Source: Micromonospora pisi
GTDB lineage: Bacteria; Actinomycetota; Actinomycetes; Mycobacteriales; Micromonosporaceae
Reading direction: 5' to 3'
Length of the DNA stretch: 64,000 bases
Assembly: GCF_003633685.1 (NCBI RefSeq)
Contig: NZ_RBKT01000001.1
Span: 1,860,001 to 1,924,000, forward strand
The translations under genes were made by a program, and so were the position numbers. The notes beneath the pieces are model-generated. The model ran no database searches. It had not been told where the DNA came from and was given only the letters and a program-made list of their open reading frames with translations. This document shows, one piece after another, positions 1 to 8,745 of the stretch (position 1 is the first letter of the stretch; each line of letters opens with the position of its first letter).

Positions 1-33
1 GAGCCAGACCCCCGCCTTGCGCAGTGCACCCAT
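1..33 (-). CDS. sepF: SepF, N-terminal fragment (cut by the left window edge)
   Basis: Only the first eleven codons are visible, reading MGALRKAGVWL on the minus strand, followed by the window edge. This matches the N-terminal membrane-binding helix of actinobacterial SepF, the FtsZ-binding protein that tethers the Z ring to the membrane. The ATG has a good ribosome binding site (GGAGGGG) a few bases upstream. Position agrees too: sepF normally follows yggS (ylmE) downstream of ftsZ in actinobacteria. Identification rests on eleven residues plus synteny; the body of the protein is outside the window. Confidence 0.8.
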   Translation of the reverse strand, partial: MGALRKAGVWL

Positions 34-85
34 CGCCGCGCCCCTCCGTCCGCCGTGCGACACGCCCCCCGTGCCCATGCCACTG

Positions 86-202
86 TCACGCGCGTGAACA
101 CTGCAGTGCCCACCGGTTCAAGGCCGCTCCCCGACGGCCGGTGTCCCGGTCGTCCCCCCTACCCCCCGATGGCGGTGAGTACGCCTCAAACAACACTGTT
201 GT
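86..202. promoter_or_regulatory. Palindromes upstream of sepF, candidate operators
   Basis: The 190-base gap between yggS and sepF holds three perfect palindromes: TCACGCGCGTGA (86-97), CACTGCAGTG (99-108) and ACAACACTGTTGT (190-202, two 6-base arms around one base). The last lies 21 bases past the yggS stop. Such sites are typical of dimeric repressors, but none matches a regulator I recognise, and no clear -35/-10 pair was found. A sepF promoter in this gap is inferred. Confidence 0.4.
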
Positions 203-223
203 AGTTTGGTGTCCGTTGCCAGG

Positions 224-970
224 CTACCGCAGCGTGGAACGCATTCCGAGCAACGCGCTACCGACGCGCACATGTGTCGCGCCGTAAGCGATCGCCGCCT
301 CCAGGTCACCACTCATACCGGCGGAGAGCAGTCCGGCCCCCGGATGGTCGGCCCGCAGCCCGGCGGCCAGCTCGGCCAGGCGCGCGAAGGCCCGTTCCGG
401 TTCCCAGCCCAGCGGCGCCACCGCCATCAGCCCGGCCAGCCGCAACGCGTCCCGGCCGGCGATCTCGTCGGCCACCCGCTCCAGCCCCCGGTCGTCGTCG
501 GCGCTGCCCGCCAGTGCCCCGCCCCGCTCGGCGTCGCCGTCGATGCTGACCTGCACCAACACCTCGAGCGGCCGGTCCCGGTGGCGCGCCGCCGCGCCGG
601 CCAGCGCCCCCGCCAGACGTACGCTGTCCACCGAGTGCACCAGGTCGGCGTACTCGACCACCGAACGAGCCTTGTTGCGCTGGAGCTGACCGACGAAGTG
701 CCAGCGGACGTCCGCCCCGGCGGCGGCCACCTCGGCCGCCTTCGGTGCCGCCTCCTGGTCCCGGTTCTCGCCCAGCTCCCGCACACCGAGCCCGGCCAGC
801 AACAGAGCGTCACTGGCCGGGTACGTCTTGGTCACCGCGATCAGGGTGACCGCGTCCCGGGGCCGACCGGACGCCTCGGCGGCGTGCGCGATGCGGTCCC
901 GGGTACGGGCCAGAGCGTCCTGGAGTTGCGCGCGGCGGTCACGCTGCGCCGCGCTGGCTGGTGCACTCAT
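224..970 (-). CDS. yggS: YggS/YlmE family PLP-binding protein
   Basis: This is a 248-residue member of the YggS/PROSC family, fold type III PLP proteins involved in vitamin B6 and amino-acid homeostasis with no confirmed enzymatic activity. The PLP lysine lies near residue 48 in the motif AVTKTYPAS, and the family's SMGMS-like segment is seen as SAGMSGDLE near the C terminus, followed by a conserved VRVGSALLG. ATG at 970 is preferred to the adjacent GTG at 973. The gene starts 11 bases after the ftsZ stop and is surely cotranscribed with it. In Streptomyces and other actinobacteria a laccase-domain gene (pgeF/ylmD) sits between ftsZ and this gene; here it is missing. Confidence 0.93.
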   Translation of the reverse strand: MSAPASAAQRDRRAQLQDALARTRDRIAHAAEASGRPRDAVTLIAVTKTYPASDALLLAGLGVRELGENRDQEAAPKAAEVAAAGADVRWHFVGQLQRNKARSVVEYADLVHSVDSVRLAGALAGAAARHRDRPLEVLVQVSIDGDAERGGALAGSADDDRGLERVADEIAGRDALRLAGLMAVAPLGWEPERAFARLAELAAGLRADHPGAGLLSAGMSGDLEAAIAYGATHVRVGSALLGMRSTLR

Positions 971-981
971 CACCGGTCGAC

Positions 982-2106
982 TCAGGAACCGTTCTTGAGG
1001 AAGTCCGGCACGTCCACGTCGTCGAAGAGGACCCGGCGGGGCGACTGGGTGGGCGCGGGCGGCGTACTCGGCGTGGCCGAGCCCGACCCGTGCGTGGCCG
1101 CGGGCTGCGGCTGGGGCGGGACCGACTTGCGCGGCGCCTCGGCCGCCTTGTACGACGGCGTACCGCCGTCGAAACCGGCCGCGATCACGGTCACCCGGAC
1201 CTCGTCGCCGAGGGCGTCGTCGATGACCGCACCGAAGATGATGTTGGCGTCCGGGTGGGCCGCGTCGGTGACCAGCTGGGCGGCGTCGTTGATCTCGAAG
1301 AGGCCGAGGTCGGACCCACCGGCGATGGAGAGCAGGACACCGCGCGCACCGTCCATGCTCTGCTCCAGCAGCGGGCTGGAGATGGCCGCCTCGGCGGCCT
1401 CCACCGCCCGGTTGTCGCCCCGGGCGCTGCCGATACCCATGAGCGCGCTGCCGGCCCCGCTCATCACGCTCTTCACGTCGGCGAAGTCCAGGTTGATCAG
1501 ACCCGGCGTGGTGATCAGGTCGGTGATGCCCTGCACACCGGAGAGCAGCACCTGGTCCGCCTGACGGAACGCGTCCATCATGCTGATACCCCGGTCACCC
1601 AGGGCGAGCAGCCGGTCGTTCGGGATCACGATCAGGGTGTCGCACTGGTTGCGCAGTTCTTCTATTCCCGCCTCGGCCTGCACCTGCCGCCGCTTGCCCT
1701 CGAACGAGAACGGGCGGGTGACCACACCGATGGTCAGGGCGCCGAGCTTGCGGGCGATGTTCGCCACCACGGGCGCGCCACCGGTGCCCGTACCGCCGCC
1801 CTCGCCGCAGGTGACGAAGACCATGTCGGCGCCCTTGAGCACCTCTTCGATCTCGTCGCGGTGGTCCTCGGCGGCGTTCTTGCCGACATCGGGGTTCGCG
1901 CCCGCCCCGAGGCCCCGGGTCAGCTCGCGGCCGACGTCGAGCTTGACGTCGGCGTCGCTCATCAGCAGAGCCTGGGCGTCGGTGTTGATCGCGATGAACT
2001 CGACGCCCTTGAGTCCAACCTCGATCATCCGGTTGACGGCGTTGACGCCGCCGCCACCGATGCCGACGACCTTGATGACCGCCAGGTAGTTGTGCGGAGG
2101 TGTCAT
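982..2106 (-). CDS. ftsZ: Cell division protein FtsZ
   Basis: FtsZ is the tubulin-like GTPase that polymerises into the Z ring. The 374-residue product begins [12 protein letters not shown] and carries the GTP signature GGGTGTG in its first third, the T7-synergy region, and the C-terminal conserved peptide DVPDFL that binds SepF and other partners, after a Pro/Gln-rich linker. The chosen ATG has a strong ribosome binding site (GAAGGGAAGGA); a start 20 codons upstream would lack one and add non-conserved residues. A 299-base gap separates it from ftsQ and holds its own sigma-70-type promoter, as usual for ftsZ, so expression need not depend on the upstream dcw transcript. yggS follows after only 11 bases. 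Confidence 0.98.
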   Translation of the reverse strand: MTPPHNYLAVIKVVGIGGGGVNAVNRMIEVGLKGVEFIAINTDAQALLMSDADVKLDVGRELTRGLGAGANPDVGKNAAEDHRDEIEEVLKGADMVFVTCGEGGGTGTGGAPVVANIARKLGALTIGVVTRPFSFEGKRRQVQAEAGIEELRNQCDTLIVIPNDRLLALGDRGISMMDAFRQADQVLLSGVQGITDLITTPGLINLDFADVKSVMSGAGSALMGIGSARGDNRAVEAAEAAISSPLLEQSMDGARGVLLSIAGGSDLGLFEINDAAQLVTDAAHPDANIIFGAVIDDALGDEVRVTVIAAGFDGGTPSYKAAEAPRKSVPPQPQPAATHGSGSATPSTPPAPTQSPRRVLFDDVDVPDFLKNGS

Positions 2107-2210
2107 CGGGGTCCTTCCCTTCGAGATTGGCGGGCGCCGACCCGTCGCGTGGCCCGGCCGGACCATGGTCGACGTCCACCCCGGTACGAGGGGCGAAGGG
2201 AAACCCTCAC

Positions 2211-2239
2211 CCTCTACTAGAGAGTTATAGTTATGTCAA
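2211..2239 (-). promoter_or_regulatory. ftsZ promoter
   Basis: On the minus strand TTGACA (2239-2234) and TAGAGG (2216-2211) are separated by 17 bases. The -35 is a perfect consensus, rare in this GC-rich window, and the local AT content is the highest of the cluster. It places the start of transcription about 100 bases before the ftsZ ATG. The -10 is less certain; an overlapping TAGTAG is an alternative. Confidence 0.65.
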
Positions 2240-2405
2240 CCACTGATCCTCTCCGGGCAACGTAAGCGCCCCCGCGTCCTCAACCAAGGACCCGCGCGGC
2301 GTGTCGCCACGCCCGTCCAGGATCGGTGGAGCCGACGCCCACGATCGACCCGGCGAAACTCCACTCCGGCCACCGCCAGCCGAGCCCACCGCCGGACCCG
2401 CCGGA

Positions 2406-3278
2406 TCAGCGGATCGTGACCACGTCCGGGGAACTCACATCGATGGTGTCGGTGCGCTGGCCGAGCAGGGCGGTCGCCACACTGGCCTTCTTGTCGCTCT
2501 CGGTCGCGTCACCCCAGACCACGGTCCGGTCGTCCGCGAGCCGCACCAGGATCCGCGCCGGCCCCTCGACCGCCACCTCGACGAGCCCCTCACGCAACTG
2601 CGGGGTCAACGCGCCGAGCACCTGCAGGGCGGCCCGGGTCGCCGGGTCGTCCCGCCCTGGTCCGGGGACCTGAACCAGCGGCAGCCCGGCCGGCCGCTGG
2701 GCGACCGTCCGGAACACCACCCCGGCCCGGTCCACCACGGCGAACTGCCGGCCCTGCGGCACCACCGCCGCCGGGGTCCGCTCGACCACCTCGATCAGCA
2801 ACGCGCCCGGCCAGTGTCGGGAGACCGTCGCCCGCTCCACCGGGGCCAGCGCACCGACCCGGTCACCGACGGCGGCCAGGTCCACCCGGGCCAACGGCTG
2901 CCCGTCCGGCACCGCGGCCGCCTCCCGTACCTGCTCCGGGCTGACCAGGTCGGTTCCGGTCACCCGTACCTCGCCGACCCCGAGCAGCGAGGTGCCGTAG
3001 ACGACCCAGCTGACCAGGCCGGCGAGGGCCAGCACACCGCCGGCGATCGCCCACGGCAGCACCGCGCGCAGCTGCCGCTGGCGGGCCCGACGCATGAACC
3101 GCCGGGCCGACGGCGGCACCGCGTCGCTGCCGGCCCGGACCAGACGCCAACGCCGTCCCGCGCCGCTGCGCCCGACCGACCCGGACCCGCCCCGGCCGTT
3201 GGAGCCGGAGCCGACGGACGAGCCGGTCGACCCGGCGCCCGAACCGGAGGCCCGGCCGCGCGGCGTACCCGGTGTCAC
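2406..3278 (-). CDS. ftsQ: Cell division protein FtsQ
   Basis: This bitopic divisome protein links early and late septum assembly. The 290-residue product has a Gly/Ser/Arg-rich cytoplasmic tail of about 70 residues, one membrane segment (about residues 74-96, AVLPWAIAGGVLALAGLVSW), then a POTRA domain beginning VGEVRVTG and the FtsQ beta domain. The GTG start overlaps the murC stop as GTGA, so translation is probably coupled. The long low-complexity N terminus is common in actinobacterial FtsQ. Confidence 0.93.
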   Translation of the reverse strand: MTPGTPRGRASGSGAGSTGSSVGSGSNGRGGSGSVGRSGAGRRWRLVRAGSDAVPPSARRFMRRARQRQLRAVLPWAIAGGVLALAGLVSWVVYGTSLLGVGEVRVTGTDLVSPEQVREAAAVPDGQPLARVDLAAVGDRVGALAPVERATVSRHWPGALLIEVVERTPAAVVPQGRQFAVVDRAGVVFRTVAQRPAGLPLVQVPGPGRDDPATRAALQVLGALTPQLREGLVEVAVEGPARILVRLADDRTVVWGDATESDKKASVATALLGQRTDTIDVSSPDVVTIR

Positions 3279-4756
3279 GCGCCGGCGGCGGCCGGACCGG
3301 GCGCGGTGACCGGGCTGCGCCCGGCATCGGCCGTATCCGAGGCGTCGGCGAGAGCGGCGAGCAACTCGTCGCCCATCAACGAGATCGGCGGCGCGCCCAT
3401 GGTCACCACCACGTCGCCCCGGGTGGCCCGCCGGACCACCTCAGCCGGCACGTCCGCCCAGGACTCAAGGAAGATCTTGCGCTCCGCCGGCAACGGCACC
3501 GCCGCGATCAGCGACGCCGCCCCCTCCCCCGGCTGGCGTACCTCACCCGGGCCGAAGACCTCCAGCATCACCACCTCGTCGGCGATGCCGAGCGCGGCGG
3601 CGAGCTGGTCCTGCAGGTCCCGCGTCCGGTAGACCCGGTAAGGCTGGAAGACCACGATCAGCCGCCCCTCCCCGGCGACCTCGCGCAGCGTCTGAAGGGA
3701 CGCGGTCATCGAGGTCGGGTGGTAGGCGTACTCGTCGTAGACCAGGACGCCGTCGACCACGCCCTTACGCTCGAACCGCCGGCGTACGCCGGGGAACACG
3801 CCGAGCGCGGTGACCGCCGCCGACGCCGGCAGCCCCAACCGCAGCGCGGTCAACACGGCCGCGGCGCTGTTCAGGGCCAGGTGCCGGCCGGGTACCGGAA
3901 GCTGGATCTCGCCCAGCGACTCGCCGTCCAACGTGGCCAGGTAACGGGCTCCGGCGGCCGACGAGGCCACCTCGCTCAGCCGCAGGTCGGCGTCGTCGGC
4001 CAGCCCGTACGTGTAGACGTCGCGCCCCTCGGCGCGCAGTGCCTCGGCCAACCGGCGGGTGCCCGGGTCGTCGGCGCAGGTGACCACGAAACCGTCCGGG
4101 TCGGTCAGCCGGGCGAACTCGCCGAAGCCGGCCTCCAGCCCCGCGTAGTCGCCGTACGTGTTCAGGTGGTCCTCGTCGATGTTGGTGATGATCGAGACGT
4201 ACGGCCGGTAGAGCAGGAACGAGCGGTCGCTCTCGTCGGCCTCCACGACGAAGTACTGGCCGCTGCCGTGGTGGCCGTTCGAGCCGGCCTCGGAGATCTC
4301 CCCGCCGATCACGAAGGACGGGTCCTCGCCGGCCTGCTGCAGGATCAGCGTCAGCATCGAGGTGGTGGTGGTCTTGCCGTGGGTGCCGGCGACCGCGATG
4401 GCCCGTCGGCCGATCATCGCCGCGGCCAGCGCCTCGGAGCGGTGCATCACCCGCACCCCACGCCGACGCGCCTCGACCATCTCCAGGTGGTCCTGCGGGA
4501 TCGCGGTGGAGTAGACCACGGTGTCCACACCGTCGAGGTTGGCCACGTCGTGGCTCATGTGGATGGTGCCGCCGAGGGCACGCAGGCCGGCCAACGAGGG
4601 CCACTCCCGCAGTTCGCTGCCGGAGACCGGGATGCCCCGGGTGAGCAGCAGGCGGGCCACCCCGCTCATGCCGACCCCACCGATTCCGATCAGATGTACG
4701 GTGCCGAGGTCCTCGGCGGCGACCGTACCGGTCGGAGTGGACTGCGCGGTGTTCAT
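3275..4756 (-). CDS. murC: UDP-N-acetylmuramate--L-alanine ligase MurC
   Basis: MurC adds the first peptide-stem residue to UDP-MurNAc in the cytoplasm, using ATP. In Micromonosporaceae cell walls this residue is often glycine, so the true substrate could be glycine. The 493-residue protein shows the N-terminal Rossmann motif GIGGVGMSG, the ATP-binding loop VAGTHGKTTTTS (about residue 125), the Mur-ligase ITNIDEDHLNTYG segment and a C-terminal ligase domain containing YDEYAYHPT. ATG at 4756 is chosen because GGAAGG precedes it; longer reading frames run into murG. It follows murG by 31 bases and overlaps ftsQ by four. Confidence 0.97.
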   Translation of the reverse strand: MNTAQSTPTGTVAAEDLGTVHLIGIGGVGMSGVARLLLTRGIPVSGSELREWPSLAGLRALGGTIHMSHDVANLDGVDTVVYSTAIPQDHLEMVEARRRGVRVMHRSEALAAAMIGRRAIAVAGTHGKTTTTSMLTLILQQAGEDPSFVIGGEISEAGSNGHHGSGQYFVVEADESDRSFLLYRPYVSIITNIDEDHLNTYGDYAGLEAGFGEFARLTDPDGFVVTCADDPGTRRLAEALRAEGRDVYTYGLADDADLRLSEVASSAAGARYLATLDGESLGEIQLPVPGRHLALNSAAAVLTALRLGLPASAAVTALGVFPGVRRRFERKGVVDGVLVYDEYAYHPTSMTASLQTLREVAGEGRLIVVFQPYRVYRTRDLQDQLAAALGIADEVVMLEVFGPGEVRQPGEGAASLIAAVPLPAERKIFLESWADVPAEVVRRATRGDVVVTMGAPPISLMGDELLAALADASDTADAGRSPVTAPGPAAAGA

Positions 4757-4787
4757 AGGGTCAACCTTCCGTTCGCGACGGGCCGGG

Positions 4788-5894
4788 TCACCGGCCCACC
4801 GCCTCGTAAACGAAGTCCAGCAACGCCTCGTCGCCGTCCCGCCGGCCATAGGTGCCGACCGCGTTGCTCATCGCGGCCAGCCGGCGCGAGTCGCGCGCCA
4901 ACGGCAGCACGTTCTGCTCGACCCAGCCCGGGGTCAGTTCCGCGTCGTCGACGAGCAGGCCGCCACCGGCCTCGACCACCGGCAACGCGTTGCGCTTCTG
5001 TTCCTGGTTGCTGTACGGGTACGGCACGTAGATCGCCGGCAGCCCGACCGCGGAGACCTCGGCGACCGTCATCGCGCCGCCCCGGCAGAGCATCAGGTCG
5101 GCGGCGGCGTAGCCGAGTTCCATCTGCGACAGGTAGGGCACGGTCACGTACGGCACCGGCAGGTCGGTGGGGATCGACACGGGTTCGTTGCGGGCACCGA
5201 TCACGTGCAGCACCTGCACCCCGGCGCGGGCCAGCTCCTTGGCCGCCCCGGCGACCGCGAGGTTGATCGACCGGGCGCCGCCGGAGCCACCGGAGACGAA
5301 GAGGGTCGGCAGGTCGGGCCGGAGCCCGAAGTGGGCGCGGGCGGCGTTGCGCTGGGCCATCCGGTTCAGCCCGGTGATGCCACGGCGCAGCGGTACGCCG
5401 ACCACCCGGGCGTCGCGCAGCGACTCGGCCTGGACCGGCTGGTGCGGGAACCCGACCGCGACGTGCTTGGTGAACTTCATCCCGAGCCGGTTGGCCACCC
5501 CCGGCGGCACGTTCACCTCGTGGATCACGATCGGCGTCTCGCGCCGCCACGCGGCCAGGTACGCCGGCACCGAGACGTACCCACCGAAACCGACGACCAC
5601 GTCCGCGATGACCTCGTCGAGCACCTTGCCGGCGGCGCGCGCGGCCTTCCACATCCGGTCCGGCGTACGCATCAGGTTGACGTTGACCGACCGGGGAAGC
5701 TGGTAGGCGGGAATCTGCCGCAGCTCGTACCCGTGCGGGGGGATCAGTTCGTTCTCCAGCCCCCGGAAGCTACCCACACAGGTGATCCGGACACCGGGGT
5801 CGTGACGGCGCAAGCAGTCCGCGAAGGCCAGCAGCGGGTAGATATGCCCCCCGGTGCCACCTCCGGCAAGCACTACCGACCGCAGCGGACCCAT
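4788..5894 (-). CDS. murG: UDP-GlcNAc:lipid I transferase MurG
   Basis: MurG is the GT28-family glycosyltransferase that adds GlcNAc to lipid I on the inner membrane face, making lipid II. The 368-residue product opens with the glycine loop GGGTGGHIYP (residues 11-20) and has the C-terminal donor-site motif seen here as VSGGSGGARSIN and CRGGAMTVAEVSAVGLPAIYVPYP. Its ATG overlaps the ftsW stop by one base (TGATG), a classic coupling arrangement; murC follows after 31 bases. Length is normal for the family. Confidence 0.97.
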   Translation of the reverse strand: MGPLRSVVLAGGGTGGHIYPLLAFADCLRRHDPGVRITCVGSFRGLENELIPPHGYELRQIPAYQLPRSVNVNLMRTPDRMWKAARAAGKVLDEVIADVVVGFGGYVSVPAYLAAWRRETPIVIHEVNVPPGVANRLGMKFTKHVAVGFPHQPVQAESLRDARVVGVPLRRGITGLNRMAQRNAARAHFGLRPDLPTLFVSGGSGGARSINLAVAGAAKELARAGVQVLHVIGARNEPVSIPTDLPVPYVTVPYLSQMELGYAAADLMLCRGGAMTVAEVSAVGLPAIYVPYPYSNQEQKRNALPVVEAGGGLLVDDAELTPGWVEQNVLPLARDSRRLAAMSNAVGTYGRRDGDEALLDFVYEAVGR

Positions 5895-7438
5895 CAGCGT
5901 CTCCTCTCGTTCGCCGGGCCGGCACGCTCGCGCGCCGCCCGACTACCCGCCGCCCGGCCGGTTTCCGACCGGGCCTGCCCGTCGCGCCGCTTACCCGATC
6001 GGGACGGGCCATCACCGGCGGCCGGGGCGGGACTCGACCGTCCGCGCCGGCCCGTTGGAAGCGGCGGCAACGGGGCCCAGACTAGTCGTACCCAACGGGC
6101 CGGCGGGCGGGCGTTCAACGCTCGGGCGGCGTCCGGTTCGGCGCGGGCGAAGGAGGCGAGCATGCCGATCGCGGCGAGGGTGACGACCAGGGCGCTGCCG
6201 CCGTCGGAAATGAACGGCAGCGGCAGACCGGTGATCGGCAGCAGGCCGGTCACCCCGCCGACGTTGATGATCGCCTGACCGACCAGCCAGGTGGTCGCCG
6301 CGGCGGCGGCGAGCCGCCGGAACGGGTCGTCCACCCGGCGGGCGATCCGCAGCCCGCTGTAGGTCAGCACGGCGAAGAGGGCGAGCACCACGGCGCAGCC
6401 GACCACGCCCAGTTCCTCGGCGATGACCGCGAAGATGAAGTCGTTGTGCGCCTGCGGCAGCCAGTCCCACTTGGCGATCCCCCGGCCGAGCCCCACCCCG
6501 AACCAGCCGCCGTGGTCGATCGCGAGCCGGGCCTCGCGCAGCTGGTAGCAGGCGTTCTCGGCGCAGTCGGGGGGCGGGTTGAGGAACGTGGTGAGCCGCA
6601 GCAGACGGTAGTTCGGTTGGTTCGAGGAGCCGGAGCCGCCACCGGAGGAGGCGGCGGCGACGAGCAGCCCGATCCCGGCGAGTCCGAGCAGGGAGAGGGT
6701 GGCGAAGACACGCATCCGTACGCCGGCCGCCCAGAGCAGGCCGACCAGCAGGGCGAGCAGGCAGAGCATGGTGCCGAGGTCGTTGAAGCCGACCAGTACG
6801 AAGAGGAGTCCGACGACCGGGAAGAGCGGCAGCGCCAGTTCCCGCCAGTAACCGAGTTCGGCGCCCTTGCGTACCACCAGGTCGGCTCCCCAGAGCACCA
6901 GACCGAACTTCGCCAGTTCGGAGGGCTGGACCTGGACCGGTCCCAGGTGCAGCCAGTTCAGGCTGGCCATCAGCGGGCCGAGCTCGCCCATCTTGAGGTC
7001 GGGGTCCCCGACGGGAAACAGCACCAGCAGCCCGTTGAGCACCAGCAGCAGGACCACGGCCAGGCCGAGCACGGGTCGCCCCAGGGCGCGGAAGGTGCGG
7101 GCCGGCAGCCGCTGGCAGGCCCAGAACGCGACCAGTCCGATCACCGCGAAGAGCGCCTGCTTGGTGAGTGCGCCGAAGGCGTTGCCGCCGTTGGCGTACT
7201 CGGTGACGCTGGTCGCCGAGAAGACCATGGTCAGCCCGATCACCAGCAGCAGACCGGCGCTGGACAGGAGCACGTAGTAGGAGGCCAGTGGCCGGTCGAG
7301 CAGGCCACGGAGGGCGGCCAGGCCGCCGGCCAGGTCCAGCTCCGCGCGGGCCGCGCCGACCGGGCCGGGTCGGGCCGCGGGGGCCGTTCCCGGCGTACGT
7401 CCGGCGCCGGGCGAGGGCCTTGGCTGCTCACCCGTCAT
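5894..7438 (-). CDS. ftsW: Lipid II polymerase FtsW (SEDS family)
   Basis: FtsW is the septal peptidoglycan glycosyltransferase that works with the class B PBP FtsI. The 514-residue protein has a Pro/Arg-rich cytoplasmic N terminus of about 50 residues, ten predicted membrane segments starting at YYVLLSSAGLLLVIG, and SEDS signature stretches such as WLPQAHNDFIFAVIAEELG and LPFISDGGSALVV. The last 85 residues form a basic, proline-rich cytoplasmic tail, a feature of actinobacterial FtsW. It lies 200 bases after mraY. Most bacteria, including many actinobacteria, have murD at that spot; here no coding sequence fits the gap. Confidence 0.95.
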   Translation of the reverse strand: MTGEQPRPSPGAGRTPGTAPAARPGPVGAARAELDLAGGLAALRGLLDRPLASYYVLLSSAGLLLVIGLTMVFSATSVTEYANGGNAFGALTKQALFAVIGLVAFWACQRLPARTFRALGRPVLGLAVVLLLVLNGLLVLFPVGDPDLKMGELGPLMASLNWLHLGPVQVQPSELAKFGLVLWGADLVVRKGAELGYWRELALPLFPVVGLLFVLVGFNDLGTMLCLLALLVGLLWAAGVRMRVFATLSLLGLAGIGLLVAAASSGGGSGSSNQPNYRLLRLTTFLNPPPDCAENACYQLREARLAIDHGGWFGVGLGRGIAKWDWLPQAHNDFIFAVIAEELGVVGCAVVLALFAVLTYSGLRIARRVDDPFRRLAAAAATTWLVGQAIINVGGVTGLLPITGLPLPFISDGGSALVVTLAAIGMLASFARAEPDAARALNARPPARWVRLVWAPLPPLPTGRRGRSSPAPAAGDGPSRSGKRRDGQARSETGRAAGSRAARERAGPANERRR

Positions 7439-7638
7439 CTCGCCCGCCCCTTTGGCCTCCCCAGCGCAGTCATCGGCCCATCATCGACGTTCACCGCACG
7501 CGCTCACCGCAGGCGCACGGTCGGCGTGTCGGATCCGGTGGTACGTCGGCCGTACCGCCCGCCCGGGGTGACCGCCGCGTCGCCGGTTGACCCGGGTCGA
7601 CGCGACGGCTCCACCGGGTGGGCCGGTAACCGCCCGGC

Positions 7639-8745
7639 TCAGCTGACGGCGGCGAGGAAGTCGCTGTAGAACAGGCCCAGGGCGATCGCCACCCCGATCC
7701 CGGCGATGATCCAGAATCGGACCACGATATTGACTTCGCTCCACCCCGCCAACTCGAAGTGGTGTTGCAGTGGAGACATCCGGAACACCCGTTTGCCCGT
7801 GGTACGGAACGAGATGATCTGGATCACCACCGACATCGTGATGATGACGAAGAGGCCACCGATGATCGGCAGCAGCAGGACCGTCCGGGTGGACATCGCC
7901 ATACCGGCGATCAGCCCGCCGAGCCCGAGCGCGCCGGTGTCCCCCATGAAGATCCGCGCGGGTGAGGTGTTCCACCAGAGGAACCCGACACAGGCACCGG
8001 CCGCCGCACCGGCGATCAGCGCGATCTCCAGCGGGTCACGTACCTCGTAGCAGTAGATCGAGGGCCTGATGTTGTAGTCCGGGTCGGCGCACCAGTGTCG
8101 GTACTGCCAGAACGCGATCAACGCGTACGCGGCCAGCACCATCACCGAGGCGCCGGTCGCCAGCCCGTCCAGCCCGTCGGTCAGGTTCACCCCGTTGGTC
8201 GAGGCCATCACGACGAAGATGAAGATGACCACCGAGGCGATCTTCCCGATCTCCAGCGCGTCGATGTCCCGGATGAACGAGAGCGTGGTCGCACCGACCG
8301 TCTGCCCGTTGGTGCTCGGGAAGTAGAGGGCGATCACCCCGAACACCGCGCCGACCAGGATCTGACCCAGCAGCTTGCCGCGCTTGTTCAGCCCGGCGCT
8401 GTTGCGCTTGCGCACCTTCAGGAAGTCGTCGATGAACCCGACCGCACCGGCGAAGACCATCAGCCCCAGCAGGACCAGCGCGGTGATGGTCGGCTGCACC
8501 TGGGCGATCTGCTGGCTCGGCAGTGTGGTCAGGGCCAGGTGACCGGCGACGTACGCGATCACGGTGGCGATGATGAACACCACCCCGCCCATCGTCGGGG
8601 TGCCCTTCTTGCCCTGGTGCATCACCGGACCCTCGGCCCGGATCGGCTGCCCCGCCTTGAGCCGGGTGAACAACTTGATCGCCAGCGGCGTGCTGAAGAG
8701 CGACACCAGGAAGGCCACGCCGATGGCGACGATGACCGCCCTCAC
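7639..8745 (-). CDS. mraY: Phospho-MurNAc-pentapeptide transferase MraY
   Basis: MraY is the membrane enzyme that moves phospho-MurNAc-pentapeptide onto undecaprenyl phosphate, forming lipid I. The 368-residue polytopic protein shows the family landmarks: KKGTPTMGG early, GFIDDFLKV (catalytic Asp pair), [10 protein letters not shown] and [11 protein letters not shown], then a terminal segment with HHFE. The GTG start overlaps the murF stop as GTGA. The gene ends 200 bases before ftsW. Confidence 0.97.
   Translation of the reverse strand: MRAVIVAIGVAFLVSLFSTPLAIKLFTRLKAGQPIRAEGPVMHQGKKGTPTMGGVVFIIATVIAYVAGHLALTTLPSQQIAQVQPTITALVLLGLMVFAGAVGFIDDFLKVRKRNSAGLNKRGKLLGQILVGAVFGVIALYFPSTNGQTVGATTLSFIRDIDALEIGKIASVVIFIFVVMASTNGVNLTDGLDGLATGASVMVLAAYALIAFWQYRHWCADPDYNIRPSIYCYEVRDPLEIALIAGAAAGACVGFLWWNTSPARIFMGDTGALGLGGLIAGMAMSTRTVLLLPIIGGLFVIITMSVVIQIISFRTTGKRVFRMSPLQHHFELAGWSEVNIVVRFWIIAGIGVAIALGLFYSDFLAAVS

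Noticed and set aside
7439-7638. A decayed murD remnant in the mraY-ftsW gap
   Set aside because: Neither strand of these 200 bases encodes a Mur-ligase-like segment (no GTNGKTT loop or similar).
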